A stretch of DNA of 24,131 nt. Origin: an uncultured bacterium. GTDB taxonomy: Bacteria > Bacillota > Clostridia > Oscillospirales > Ruminococcaceae. How positions within the stretch are numbered: position 1 is the stretch's first letter; each line of letters opens with the position of its first letter. A model generated the notes under the pieces. It saw only the letters and a program-made list of their open reading frames with translations. It made no database searches and had not been told where the DNA came from. Positions 8,199-15,630 of this stretch are shown here, piece after piece. The stretch is from positions 1-24,131 of the forward strand of contig CAKXHL010000019.1 in the NCBI GenBank assembly GCA_934875375.1, in the 5' to 3' direction. The translations under genes were made by a program, and so were the position numbers.

Positions 8199-8216
8199 TG
8201 TTATTATTTTAACAAA
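8199..8216. promoter_or_regulatory. Rex operator upstream of adhE
   Basis: TTGTTATTATTTTAACAA matches the Rex consensus TTGTTAANNNNTTAACAA at every defined position except one central base. It is the core of an inverted repeat with 10-bp arms and a 6-bp spacer (8195-8220). Rex is the NADH/NAD+-responsive repressor of Firmicutes, and adhE and hydrogenase genes are classical targets. The site lies about 155 bp upstream of the adhE ATG. A TAAAAT on the minus strand inside the site (8212-8207) could be the -10 box, so binding would block the promoter. The -35 is weak and uncertain. Confidence 0.8.
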
Positions 8217-8316
8217 GAAAGGCTCTTCTGTGTAATCTATATTTGACATGGCAAGCATGTATTTTTTTATATATCACTTATGTCATTTTCGCTATGGGCC
8301 TTTCTATCATATAAAA

Positions 8317-8370
8317 CCGTAAAGCGATAAAAAAGCACGCCTTAAGGCGTGCTTTTTTATCGCTTTACGG
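8317..8370. terminator. 54-bp perfect palindrome, bidirectional terminator-like
   Basis: Bases 8317-8343 are exactly complementary to 8344-8370. The centre is GCACGCC-TTAA-GGCGTGC flanked by A6 and T6 tracts, the form of a bidirectional intrinsic terminator. The pairing continues for another 12 bp per arm beyond the A/T tracts, which ordinary terminators do not need. It lies between the LysR terminator and the adhE control region, both read on the minus strand. Confidence 0.65.
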
Positions 8371-8388
8371 AGGCTTCTTCCCGATACG

Positions 8389-8408
8389 CCGGCAGAACGG
8401 CCTGCCGG
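8389..8408. other. G+C-rich hairpin
   Basis: A 7-bp perfect stem (CCGGCAG with CTGCCGG) and a 6-base loop. It stands in the gene-free stretch 8371-8484 between the long palindrome and the LysR gene. There is no T-tract, so its role is unknown. Confidence 0.35.
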
Positions 8409-8413
8409 GTCGG

Positions 8414-8430
8414 CTCTCTCTCTCTCTCTC
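8414..8430. repeat. CT dinucleotide microsatellite
   Basis: Eight CT units plus a C without interruption, rare in bacterial chromosomes and prone to slippage. It is intergenic, about 370 bp upstream of adhE, and followed by a GGGCC/GGCC-rich stretch. Confidence 0.7.
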
Positions 8431-8484
8431 GGGCCAAGGGGCCGGCCCATATTTCTATCATAATAAATTTTTTCTCAAATGCAA

Positions 8485-8514
8485 ATATAAAAAAGGAATA
8501 ACCTTATTCCTTTT
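8485..8514 (-). terminator. Terminator of the LysR gene, containing its stop codon
   Basis: A perfect 11-bp inverted repeat (8491-8501 with 8504-8514, 2-base centre) is followed on the minus strand by a T-rich TTATATTTG. The TAA of the LysR gene (8506-8504) is within the right arm. Confidence 0.65.
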
Positions 8515-9445
8515 CCCTCCTTTGGACGATTTCATCCCGCTCCTGCTCTACCTGCCGGACAAACGCTTCATCCAGCTCACTTAAGCGATATCCTTCCGGA
8601 TAAATCAAAATATCGCACATACATAGGTCAACGACATCGCACCTTCGCTGCACTAAGCCGTGCCGATCCAGCACTTCCTGCGGCATGGGCGACACCCACA
8701 TAAAAGTATCCGGTACCTGGCACAGCAAATCGAACTGGCTGCCCCGTTCGTAAATCCGGATTTTCTTTTTGGCATGCTGATCCTCCTGCGGCCGCGCCCG
8801 GCCCATCACCGAAAGGCTGGGAACCGTTACATCGCCATGGAGGATCTCTACATAATTTTGCAGATCGTCCGGCGTGAACGACTCGGCTTTTGCCAACGGA
8901 TGATTTTTGGAAAACAGCACCTGATAGGTAAACTCCCACAGAGAACAGCAATGAATGGATCTATCTTCCAGTAATTTTTGAAAATAGCTTTCATGGATCC
9001 TTTGATAGCGGATAATCCCCAATTTACTTTCCCGCTCAGCTACACTGTGAATGGCGTCGGTAGCGTTGGTTTCTTTAAAATTGATGTCCAGCTGCTGGGA
9101 CTGATCCAATTCGCCGAGAAACCGGGCAAACGCATGCGTGATATAGCTGGCGCGAGGCACTGCCGCAGAAAAATGCAGCCGCCCCTCTCCGCCGGAACGG
9201 TAAAGATCTTCCATCCGCTCTACCTGATCCAGAATGCTCTTTGCATAGCGCAAAAATTCCTTTCCCTGCACAGTGGGCAGCACACCTTTGGAGGTGCGTT
9301 TGAAGATGGCAACGCCTAACGTTCCCTCCAGCTCTTTGATCGCTTTGCTCAAATTAGGCTGCCCCATGTAAAGATTTTCAGCAGCTTGGGTAATGGAACC
9401 GGTCTTTTCTACCTCTACTGCGTATTTTAAATGCTGCAGGTTCAT
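8504..9445 (-). CDS. LysR-family transcriptional regulator
   Basis: A 313-residue LysR-type regulator. The N-terminal winged helix-turn-helix (about 1-60) reads G-S-I-T-Q-A-A-E-N-L, then Q-P-N-L-S-K-A-I-K-E-L-E, then L-G-V-A-I-F-K-R-T-S-K-G, followed by the linker helix. Residues about 90-300 form the periplasmic-binding-like effector domain. The start has AAGGGGG 6 nt upstream. It is transcribed towards adhE but ends in its own terminator and is separated by over 450 bp, so it is a separate unit. The effector and targets cannot be read from the sequence. LysR proteins usually act on neighbouring genes, so adhE or mgsA are candidate targets, but no clear T-N11-A palindrome was identified. Confidence 0.9.
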   Translation of the reverse strand: MNLQHLKYAVEVEKTGSITQAAENLYMGQPNLSKAIKELEGTLGVAIFKRTSKGVLPTVQGKEFLRYAKSILDQVERMEDLYRSGGEGRLHFSAAVPRASYITHAFARFLGELDQSQQLDINFKETNATDAIHSVAERESKLGIIRYQRIHESYFQKLLEDRSIHCCSLWEFTYQVLFSKNHPLAKAESFTPDDLQNYVEILHGDVTVPSLSVMGRARPQEDQHAKKKIRIYERGSQFDLLCQVPDTFMWVSPMPQEVLDRHGLVQRRCDVVDLCMCDILIYPEGYRLSELDEAFVRQVEQERDEIVQRREKE

Positions 9446-9479
9446 GTGCTGCCCCCTTTTCCAAAATCCATACAGTTTT

Positions 9480-9508
9480 ATTATACCCTACTGCCTGCAG
9501 CGGAACAA
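9480..9508 (-). promoter_or_regulatory. Sigma-A promoter of the LysR gene
   Basis: Minus strand TTGTTC, 17 bases, TATAAT. The -10 is perfect, the spacing is ideal and the -35 is partial. It ends about 35 bp upstream of the LysR start codon. Confidence 0.6.
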
Positions 9509-9563
9509 TCTTTTTCTCGCTTTTTGCTGTAAAATTTGAAAATTGTCCACTTTTTCCCCTATC

Positions 9564-9604
9564 AAAAAACCGGACTCTTCGCCATCGGCGAAAGGCCCGG
9601 TTTT
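9564..9604 (-). terminator. Intrinsic terminator after mgsA
   Basis: A long hairpin with CGCC/GGCG inner and CCGG outer pairing, ending in T6 on the minus strand (A6 at 9564-9569). It lies 28 bp past the mgsA stop, and T4 on the other side makes it partly bidirectional. Confidence 0.75.
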
Positions 9605-9632
9605 CACTTAGAAAGCTTCTTTTCCAAAAGCA

Positions 9633-10103
9633 TTACAGCGTCTGTGCCCGCTGCGCCACCGCACTTTTGAAATCGACCACCTCATGATTATATTCCGTTT
9701 TCATCAGCGCAGACGTAATCAAAAAATCTGCTGTTGCTTTGTTGTTGGCAATGGGAATATCATAAACCTGCGCGATTCTTAAAAGCGCTTTTACGTCCGG
9801 GTCATGGGGCTGGGCTGTCAGCGGATCCGAAAAAAAGATGACGAAATCAATTTTCCCCTCCACAATTTTGGCGCCGATCTGCAGGTCGCCGCCTAACGGG
9901 CCGCTGTTATATCCCCGCACCGGCAGGCCGGTACGATCGGTAATCATCCGGGCAGTAGTCCCGGTACCGTGAAGAAAATGCTCCTTTAAAATATCCTTGT
10001 GCTCTTCACACCACTGAATAATGACCGGCTTCTGGCTGTCATGAGCGATCAGGGCAATATTTTTTTGCTTTCCGATGGTCCAGGTAACGCTTTTCTGCGG
10101 CAT
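9633..10103 (-). CDS. mgsA: Methylglyoxal synthase
   Basis: A 156-residue enzyme that converts dihydroxyacetone phosphate to methylglyoxal and phosphate, a cytoplasmic bypass of lower glycolysis that releases phosphate under sugar-phosphate stress. Family motifs are complete: I-A-L-I-A-H-D near the N-terminus, H-G-T-G-T-T phosphate loop (45-50), S-G-P-L-G-G-D73-L-Q-I-G-A with the catalytic Asp, F-F-S-D-P-L, and P-H100-D-P-D-V-K-A-L-L-R with the active-site His. Length is normal. The start is set by AAGGGGG 7 nt upstream. It is monocistronic with its own promoter and terminator and is divergent from mnmE. Confidence 0.95.
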   Translation of the reverse strand: MPQKSVTWTIGKQKNIALIAHDSQKPVIIQWCEEHKDILKEHFLHGTGTTARMITDRTGLPVRGYNSGPLGGDLQIGAKIVEGKIDFVIFFSDPLTAQPHDPDVKALLRIAQVYDIPIANNKATADFLITSALMKTEYNHEVVDFKSAVAQRAQTL

Positions 10104-10135
10104 ACCGCTTCCCCCTTTTTGACAATTCCAACCGC

Positions 10136-10164
10136 ATCATAGCATAATTTTTGCCGGTTCGCAA
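10136..10164 (-). promoter_or_regulatory. Sigma-A promoter of mgsA
   Basis: Minus strand TTGCGA, 17-base spacer, TATGAT, ending 32 bp before the mgsA start. The rest of the 376-bp divergent region (10104-10479) holds the mnmE promoter and leader and no other convincing gene. Confidence 0.65.
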
Positions 10165-10359
10165 CCAATAGAGGAGGCAGCACCGGAAAATTTGTCTTTT
10201 TACCGCATGAACAGCGGTCCGGAAAACAAAACACTGTTGTTTTAACGCATAAACAAGATGAACAGTAAGCCACTGCCCAGTCAATCTGTCCAGCGGTCTA
10301 TTGAAAAAGGTGCCGGCATTCTTCATGGCGTTGCCGGTTTATACCAGCACAAAACAGCA

Positions 10360-10388
10360 TTGCGGCAGGGCCGAAAGCCTGCTATAAT
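10360..10388 (+). promoter_or_regulatory. Sigma-A promoter of the mnmE operon
   Basis: TTGCGG, 17-base spacer, TATAAT. Transcription would start near 10395, giving a leader of about 85 nt. The leader contains an 8-bp G+C hairpin (10406-10413 with 10442-10449) just upstream of the mnmE ribosome binding site. No clear terminator T-tract follows it. Confidence 0.7.
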
Positions 10389-10479
10389 AAAGCGGAAATC
10401 AAAGGCCCCTGCCCAGCAGAACGCCGCCCGGCAAAAAGGCCGGCAGGGGGACAAGCTATTTTTGCAAAGGAGCGATTCC

Positions 10480-11853
10480 ATGAGCTGGCAGCCATCTACT
10501 ATTGCCGCCATTTCCACCCCCTTAGGAACCGGGGGGATCGGCGTCATCCGTATTTCGGGGCCGAACGCAATCCAAACAGCCGAGGCGGTGTTCACTCCCG
10601 TCAATGGACGGAGTTTGTCTGCTTCCCACGGCTATACTGCCCATTATGGCCGCCTGCGCGACAAAGACGGTGATTTTGACGAAGCGGTGGCCACTGTATT
10701 TCGCGCGCCCCACAGCTACACCGGCGAGGATGTGGTGGAACTATCCTGCCACGGCGGACTATATCTGGTACAGCGGGCGCTGCGGGCAGCGCTGGATCGC
10801 GGCGCGGTACTGGCCGAGCCGGGCGAATTTACCAAACGAGCCTATCTCAATGGTAAATTCTCTCTGGCTCAGGCCGAATCGGTCATGGATTTGATCGGGG
10901 CCTCCGGTCGCCAGGCAGCCCGGGCGGCTCTGGCGGGACGGGACGGCGTGCTTTCGCAAAAAATAGATGATATTGCCGCCGGTCTGGTGGATTTAGCGGC
11001 TCATTTGGCCGCCTGGAATGACTATCCGGACGAAGATATGGAATCGGTAGAACCCGGCCCGCTGGCAGAATCGCTGCGCCGCAGCCTCGAAGAATGCCAG
11101 ACGCTTTTGGACAGCTACGACGCCGGCCGCATTCTACGTGAAGGCGTGGACACCGCTATCATCGGGCGACCCAATGTAGGAAAATCCACCTTGATGAACC
11201 TACTGGCCGGCGCGCAAAAGAGCATTGTTACCGCTATCCCCGGCACCACACGGGATGTGGTGGAGGAAACAGTACTGGCCGGTGAGATCATCCTCAGGCT
11301 GGCGGATACTGCTGGTATCCGGGACACCGACGACCCGGTAGAGCAGGCCGGCGTTCAGCTGGCCAGAAAACGTCTGGAATCGGCGCAGCTGGTGCTGGTG
11401 GTACTGGACCGTTCCGAGCCTTTGGCGGAGGGTGACCTATCACTGCTGACTGGGCTGGCTGGGCGGCCTGCCATTGCGGTGCTCAATAAATCTGACCTGC
11501 CGCCTCGGCTGGACGACAAGGCCTTATCAGGCCTTGTCAGCCAAAAAGTGGAAATTTCCGCCCGTACAGGCGAAGGAGCCGAGGCGCTGACGCAGGCTAT
11601 TACCGAATTGCTGCATCTGTCCGATGTGGACCCGGCGGCCCCCCTTTTGGCCAATGAACGCCAGCGCGGCTGCCTGAAAAAAGCAGCGGCAGCTCTGAGG
11701 GAAGCGGTACAGGCAGTACAAGCGGGCATTACGCTGGACGCGGTGACCGTCTGCTTGGACGAAGCCATTGGCCCACTTTTGGAACTCACCGGGCAAAAAG
11801 CCTCCGACGCGGTCGTGGACGCGGTATTTGCCCAGTTCTGCGTGGGAAAATAA
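10480..11853 (+). CDS. mnmE: tRNA modification GTPase MnmE
   Basis: A 457-residue GTPase that works with MnmG to install (carboxymethyl)aminomethyl groups on U34 of wobble-position tRNAs. It has the N-terminal formyl-THF-binding domain (about 1-120), a helical domain and an inserted G domain with G-R-P-N-V-G-K-S (229-236), T-T-R-D, D-T-A-G (276-279) and N-K-S-D (336-339). It ends in the family C-V-G-K motif with C454. The frame is open upstream to 10258, but the ATG at 10480 is preceded by AAAGGAG, follows a good promoter and gives the standard MSWQPSTIAAISTP-type N-terminus. It leads mnmE-mnmG-rsmG. Confidence 0.97.
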   Translation: MSWQPSTIAAISTPLGTGGIGVIRISGPNAIQTAEAVFTPVNGRSLSASHGYTAHYGRLRDKDGDFDEAVATVFRAPHSYTGEDVVELSCHGGLYLVQRALRAALDRGAVLAEPGEFTKRAYLNGKFSLAQAESVMDLIGASGRQAARAALAGRDGVLSQKIDDIAAGLVDLAAHLAAWNDYPDEDMESVEPGPLAESLRRSLEECQTLLDSYDAGRILREGVDTAIIGRPNVGKSTLMNLLAGAQKSIVTAIPGTTRDVVEETVLAGEIILRLADTAGIRDTDDPVEQAGVQLARKRLESAQLVLVVLDRSEPLAEGDLSLLTGLAGRPAIAVLNKSDLPPRLDDKALSGLVSQKVEISARTGEGAEALTQAITELLHLSDVDPAAPLLANERQRGCLKKAAAALREAVQAVQAGITLDAVTVCLDEAIGPLLELTGQKASDAVVDAVFAQFCVGK

Positions 11854-11887
11854 AGAAAGCTGTAATCTCTGACAGGAGGGATTTGAT

Positions 11888-13780
11888 TTGGAAACCTATG
11901 AGGCCCAAAATTATGATTTGGCTGTGATCGGCGCTGGACACGCAGGAGTGGAGGCGGCATTGGCCGCTGCCCGGCTGGGCGTATCCACTGTGTTGTTCAC
12001 CATCTCGCTGGATGGCTTGGCTAACATGCCCTGCAATCCGTCCATTGGCGGCACTGCCAAGGGCCATTTGGTACGGGAAATCGACGCGCTGGGCGGCCAG
12101 ATGGGCAAGGCGGCGGACGCTACCTTTATTCAGAGCCGTATGCTCAACCGCGGCAAGGGACCGGCAGTCCACTCCCTGCGGGTGCAGGCAGACCGGCAGC
12201 GCTATCATATTTATATGAAGCAGGTGATTGAACGGCAGGAGAACCTTGATCTGAAACAAGCCGAGATTGTCGAGATCCGTGCAAAAGATGGCCGTGTAGA
12301 ATCGGTGGTTACCCATTTAGGTGCGGTTCATCGAATCAAAACGGCGATTTTATGCACTGGAACCTTTCTGCGCGGCCGGATTTTTGTAGGAGATGTTTCC
12401 TACGAAAGCGGCCCGGACGGACTGCATGCGGCGACCCGCTTGAGCGAATCATTGCAGGCGCTGGGTATTCCGCTGCGGCGCTTTAAAACTGGCACCCCTG
12501 CGCGGGTCCATCGTGCCAGCATTGATTTTTCTCAGCTGGAGCCGCAGGAGGGCGACGAGCCCATCACTCCGTTCTCCTTTGAAACGGAACAGGAACTGCA
12601 TAATCAAGCTATCTGCCACATTGCCTATACCAACGAGGCGACCCATCAGGTCATCCGGCAAAACATTCACCGCTCCCCGCTGTACGGCGGCAAAATCGAG
12701 GGGATTGGCCCCCGGTATTGCCCCAGTATCGAGGATAAAGTGGTTCGCTTTGCGGATAAGCCTCGCCATCAGATTTTCGTGGAGCCGATGGGGCTGGATA
12801 CGGAGGAAATTTATTTGCAAGGCATGAGTTCTTCCCTGCCTGAGGACGTACAGCTGGCATTTTACCGTACGATCAAGGGATTTGAACAGGTCAAAGTCAT
12901 GCGCAACGCTTACGCCATTGAATACGATTCGGTGGACCCGCTGGCGCTAAAGCCATCGCTGGAATTCAAAACAGTGGCGGGGCTGTACGGTGCCGGACAG
13001 TTTAACGGCACTTCCGGCTATGAGGAAGCGGCTGCTCAAGGGTTGGCGGCAGGAATCAACGCCGCCCGCGCCTGCCAGGGGCAGGAACCAATTATTTTTG
13101 ACCGCTCCAATTCGTACATCGGCACTCTGATCGACGATCTGGTGACCAAAGGCTGCTCCGACCCCTACCGTATGATGACCTCCCGCTCCGAATATCGCCT
13201 GCTGCTTCGGCAGGATAACGCCGATGCCCGACTGACACCACTGGGATATGAAATCGGCTTAATTTCCAAAGAGCGATATCAAAAATTCCTGCACAAACAG
13301 CAGCTAATCAAAGAAGAAGTCGCACGGCTGGAATCCACCACCGTCGCCCCTTCCCCCGCTCTCAACGACCTGCTTGTTTCACGTGAAACATCTCCTATTT
13401 CCACCGGCTTTAAGCTGGGAGAACTGATTCGGCGGCCGCAGGTTTCTTATCAAGATCTGGCCCCCTTTGACCCGCAGCGGCCGACACTGCCCGCCGCCGT
13501 AGCGGAGGAGGCGGAGATTTTGCTGAAATACGAAGGATATATCAAAAAGCAGCAGCTGGAAGTGGAGCAGATGCGCCGACTGGAGGCCCGACTGTTGCCG
13601 GAAGATACCGATTATGCTTCTATTACCGGCCTGCGGTTGGAAGCAGTGGAAAAACTGGGAAAAATCCGTCCCCGCAGCGTAGGACAGGCATCGCGGATAT
13701 CCGGCGTTTCTCCAGCGGATATTTCGGTGCTCTTCATCTGGCTGGAACACCGGCAAAAAGGAGGAACCGCAGATGATTGA
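11888..13780 (+). CDS. mnmG: tRNA uridine-5-carboxymethylaminomethyl modification protein MnmG
   Basis: A 630-residue FAD enzyme, partner of MnmE in U34 modification. Visible motifs are G-A-G-H-A-G-V-E-A-A (15-24) for FAD, M-P-C49-N-P-S-I-G-G-T-A-K-G-H, K-T-G-T-P-A-R, Y-C-P-S-I-E-D-K with the second conserved Cys, F-N-G-T-S-G-Y-E-E-A-A-A-Q-G and S-D-P-Y-R-M-M-T-S-R-S-E-Y-R. The start codon is TTG at 11888, supported by AGGAGGG 7 nt upstream; no in-frame ATG lies near the required N-terminus. It follows mnmE by 34 bp and overlaps rsmG by 8 bp. A perfect parS site is embedded in the coding sequence. Confidence 0.97.
   Translation: METYEAQNYDLAVIGAGHAGVEAALAAARLGVSTVLFTISLDGLANMPCNPSIGGTAKGHLVREIDALGGQMGKAADATFIQSRMLNRGKGPAVHSLRVQADRQRYHIYMKQVIERQENLDLKQAEIVEIRAKDGRVESVVTHLGAVHRIKTAILCTGTFLRGRIFVGDVSYESGPDGLHAATRLSESLQALGIPLRRFKTGTPARVHRASIDFSQLEPQEGDEPITPFSFETEQELHNQAICHIAYTNEATHQVIRQNIHRSPLYGGKIEGIGPRYCPSIEDKVVRFADKPRHQIFVEPMGLDTEEIYLQGMSSSLPEDVQLAFYRTIKGFEQVKVMRNAYAIEYDSVDPLALKPSLEFKTVAGLYGAGQFNGTSGYEEAAAQGLAAGINAARACQGQEPIIFDRSNSYIGTLIDDLVTKGCSDPYRMMTSRSEYRLLLRQDNADARLTPLGYEIGLISKERYQKFLHKQQLIKEEVARLESTTVAPSPALNDLLVSRETSPISTGFKLGELIRRPQVSYQDLAPFDPQRPTLPAAVAEEAEILLKYEGYIKKQQLEVEQMRRLEARLLPEDTDYASITGLRLEAVEKLGKIRPRSVGQASRISGVSPADISVLFIWLEHRQKGGTADD
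13375..13390. promoter_or_regulatory. parS centromere site inside mnmG
   Basis: TGTTTCACGTGAAACA, the exact 16-bp parS consensus bound by ParB/Spo0J. It is read through as L-V-S-R-E-T in MnmG. ParB loads here and spreads to recruit SMC and ParA for origin segregation. It lies about 3.6 kb from parB. Confidence 0.95.
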
Positions 13781-14486
13781 TCTGACCCGAGCCAAAGACA
13801 TATTCGCCCAACATAAAATAGATCTTTCCGACGAGCAGCTGGGACAGCTGGACCGCTACGCCGAATTGCTGGTGGAATGGAACCAGAAAATGAATCTCAC
13901 CACCATCACCGATCCGCAAGGCATTTTGATCAAACATTTTTTAGACAGCATTCTCCCCTTCACCCTTATCCCGCTTGCACAGAACGCCTCGCTTATCGAT
14001 GTGGGCACCGGCGCCGGGTTCCCGGCGATTCCGCTTTTGATTTGGCGGCCGGATTTACAGATTACCCTGCTGGACTCTCTGAAAAAGCGGCTGTCCTTTT
14101 TGGAGGTTGTGCTGTCCGAATGCGCTCTTACGGCAAAAACCATCCACAGCCGCGCAGAGGACGGCGGCAGACAGCCGGCGCTGCGGGAGCAGTTTGATCT
14201 GGCCACGGCGCGGGCGGTAGCGAACCTGCGGGAACTTTCTGAATACTGTCTGCCTTATGTGCGCCCCGGCGGTATGTTTTATTCTCTCAAGGGCGGCGAC
14301 GCGGTCGCGGAGACCGTCGGCGCTGAAAAGGCCATCCATCTGCTGGGCGGCCAGCTGAGTAATCGTATCTCTTACTCTCTGCCCGATGGCAGCAGCCGTA
14401 CTCTGATCTGCATCGAAAAAATATCGCAAACTTCGACAAAATATCCCCGAAACGCTGCAAAAATGGCAAAATCCCCGTTGGTATAA
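13773..14486 (+). CDS. rsmG: 16S rRNA (guanine(527)-N7)-methyltransferase RsmG
   Basis: A 237-residue class I methyltransferase that methylates N7 of G527 in 16S rRNA with S-adenosylmethionine. The SAM motif I-D-V-G-T-G-A-G-F-P-A-I-P-L is at about 75-88. Around it are the family N-terminal L-x-x-Y-x-x-L-L-V-E-W-N-x-K-M-N-L-T and the later D-L-A-T-A-R-A-V-A. Its ATG overlaps the end of mnmG (ATGATTGA), with AAAGGAGG upstream, indicating coupling. The last roughly 20 residues are variable. It is followed by a strong terminator. Confidence 0.95.
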   Translation: MIDLTRAKDIFAQHKIDLSDEQLGQLDRYAELLVEWNQKMNLTTITDPQGILIKHFLDSILPFTLIPLAQNASLIDVGTGAGFPAIPLLIWRPDLQITLLDSLKKRLSFLEVVLSECALTAKTIHSRAEDGGRQPALREQFDLATARAVANLRELSEYCLPYVRPGGMFYSLKGGDAVAETVGAEKAIHLLGGQLSNRISYSLPDGSSRTLICIEKISQTSTKYPRNAAKMAKSPLV

Positions 14487-14497
14487 TGTCGAATCCT

Positions 14498-14527
14498 GCC
14501 GGTATTCTGGGAATACCGGCTTTTTTT
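14498..14527 (+). terminator. Intrinsic terminator after rsmG
   Basis: A perfect 10-bp stem (14498-14507 with 14511-14520), TGG loop and T7. It ends the mnmE-mnmG-rsmG transcript. Confidence 0.9.
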
Positions 14528-14612
14528 GCGATTTTTTTCAGTGGAATCCTGTGCATAATTGTGTTATGGTGGTCATAGAACACAGGACAAGCCAAAACAA
14601 GGAGGGAACGGT

Positions 14613-15434
14613 ATGGCTTTTGCAAATCTCGGGAAAGACCGAGTACGGTCACTCCCCTTAAGTCAGATTATGGTCAATCCGGCACAGCCTCGCACCCGCT
14701 TCGAGGATGAGGCGCTGCAGCAGTTGGCGCAAAGCATTGCCGCCAACGGACTTTTGCAGCCAGTAACCGTACGGGAAGCAGGGCCGGGCAAATATCAGTT
14801 GGTAGCCGGTGAGCGGCGCTGCCGGGCTTGTATGCTGCTGGGATATACTCACGTTCCCGCCATTGTCAAAAACTGCACCATGCAGGAATCAGCGGTACTG
14901 GCGCTGATTGAAAACTTACAGCGGCAGGATCTGGACATTTTCGATCAAGCAGAGGGGATCAGCCGCCTCATTGGCTATTGGGGTGTGACTCAAGAAGAAG
15001 CGGCTGCTAAACTGGGGCTGGCCCAATCCACCCTGGCCAATAAATTGCGCCTTCTGCGGCTATCAGCTCCCGTCCAGGAGCTGATACGCCAAAATGGGCT
15101 TACGGAACGGCATGGCCGCGCTCTGCTGAAGCTGCCGGACGAAGCTGCGCAGCTGGCGGCAGCCAAGACAATCTGTAAGAAATGCATGACAGTTTCCCAG
15201 GCGGAGCAGTACATCAATACTCTACTGGCACGGCAAAAAATGAAAAAACCTACCCGGCTGTTTATCTGCAAAGATATTCGACTGTTTATGAACACCATTG
15301 ACAAAGCGGTTAAAACCATGACCGAGGCGGGTCTCGCCGTCCAGTCCGCCCGGGAGGATCAGGGCGAATTCATTGAACTGACCATCCGCATTCCAAAAGA
15401 GCCCGGACAGCGGCCAACCGCCAAACCTGCCTGA
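14613..15434 (+). CDS. noc: Nucleoid occlusion factor Noc (ParB paralogue)
   Basis: A 273-residue ParB-family protein with a ParB N-terminal CTP-binding domain (G-E-R-R-C-R at 67-72, where ParB has Trp), a central helix-turn-helix and a dimerisation tail. Noc rather than ParB is indicated by the DNA-recognition residues Q-S-T-L-A-N-K-L-R-L-L (Q138, K144), where the ParB in this window has R-P-A-I-A-N-S-L-R-L-L. The conserved tail M-N-T-I-D-K-A plus E-L-T-I-R-I-P-K and the position between rsmG and soj, as in Bacillus, agree. Noc binds its own sites and blocks division over the nucleoid. The N-terminal segment before the ParB domain is shorter than in Bacillus Noc. The start has AAGGAGGG 6 nt upstream. 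Only a weak CATAAT (14554) suggests a promoter. Confidence 0.85.
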   Translation: MAFANLGKDRVRSLPLSQIMVNPAQPRTRFEDEALQQLAQSIAANGLLQPVTVREAGPGKYQLVAGERRCRACMLLGYTHVPAIVKNCTMQESAVLALIENLQRQDLDIFDQAEGISRLIGYWGVTQEEAAAKLGLAQSTLANKLRLLRLSAPVQELIRQNGLTERHGRALLKLPDEAAQLAAAKTICKKCMTVSQAEQYINTLLARQKMKKPTRLFICKDIRLFMNTIDKAVKTMTEAGLAVQSAREDQGEFIELTIRIPKEPGQRPTAKPA

Positions 15435-15519
15435 TATGGTCAATCGCGGCGACTCGCCGCTTTTGATAGATTCATCGGGGCTTTCCCTGCCCCGCCATCA
15501 CAAAGCTTTCCCAAACCGA

Positions 15520-15588
15520 GAAAAAGCCCCGCTTTCCCCTGTTCACGGCCGGTCAGCCGAAATGGGGTTGTGGGGTCTTTTTCTTTTT
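15520..15588 (+). terminator. Imperfect terminator after noc
   Basis: AAAAAG-CCCC near 15531 pairs imperfectly with GGGG-T-CTTTTT near 15572, with a second CCCC/GGGG block inside and a T-rich tail. The bases between the noc stop and this point hold no gene. It overlaps the promoter of the next gene. Confidence 0.4.
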
Positions 15589-15596
15589 GATATACT
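15568..15596 (+). promoter_or_regulatory. Promoter of the GNAT gene
   Basis: TTGTGG, 17-base spacer, TATACT, ending 34 bp upstream of the acetyltransferase ATG. Confidence 0.55.
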
Positions 15597-15630
15597 GACA
15601 ATATCTTATACAGAAAAGAAGGCAGATTGC

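Noticed and set aside
8058..8258. Small open frame in the adhE leader, minus strand
   Set aside because: It spans the Rex operator and leader, has no ribosome binding site and no similarity to a known protein.
10232..10260. Rex-like half-sites TTGTT and AACAA near the mgsA-mnmE spacer
   Set aside because: The spacing is 20 rather than 18 bases and the inner positions do not match.
10258..10479. N-terminal extension of MnmE
   Set aside because: It would include the promoter and leader hairpin; the ATG at 10480 has the ribosome binding site and the family N-terminus.
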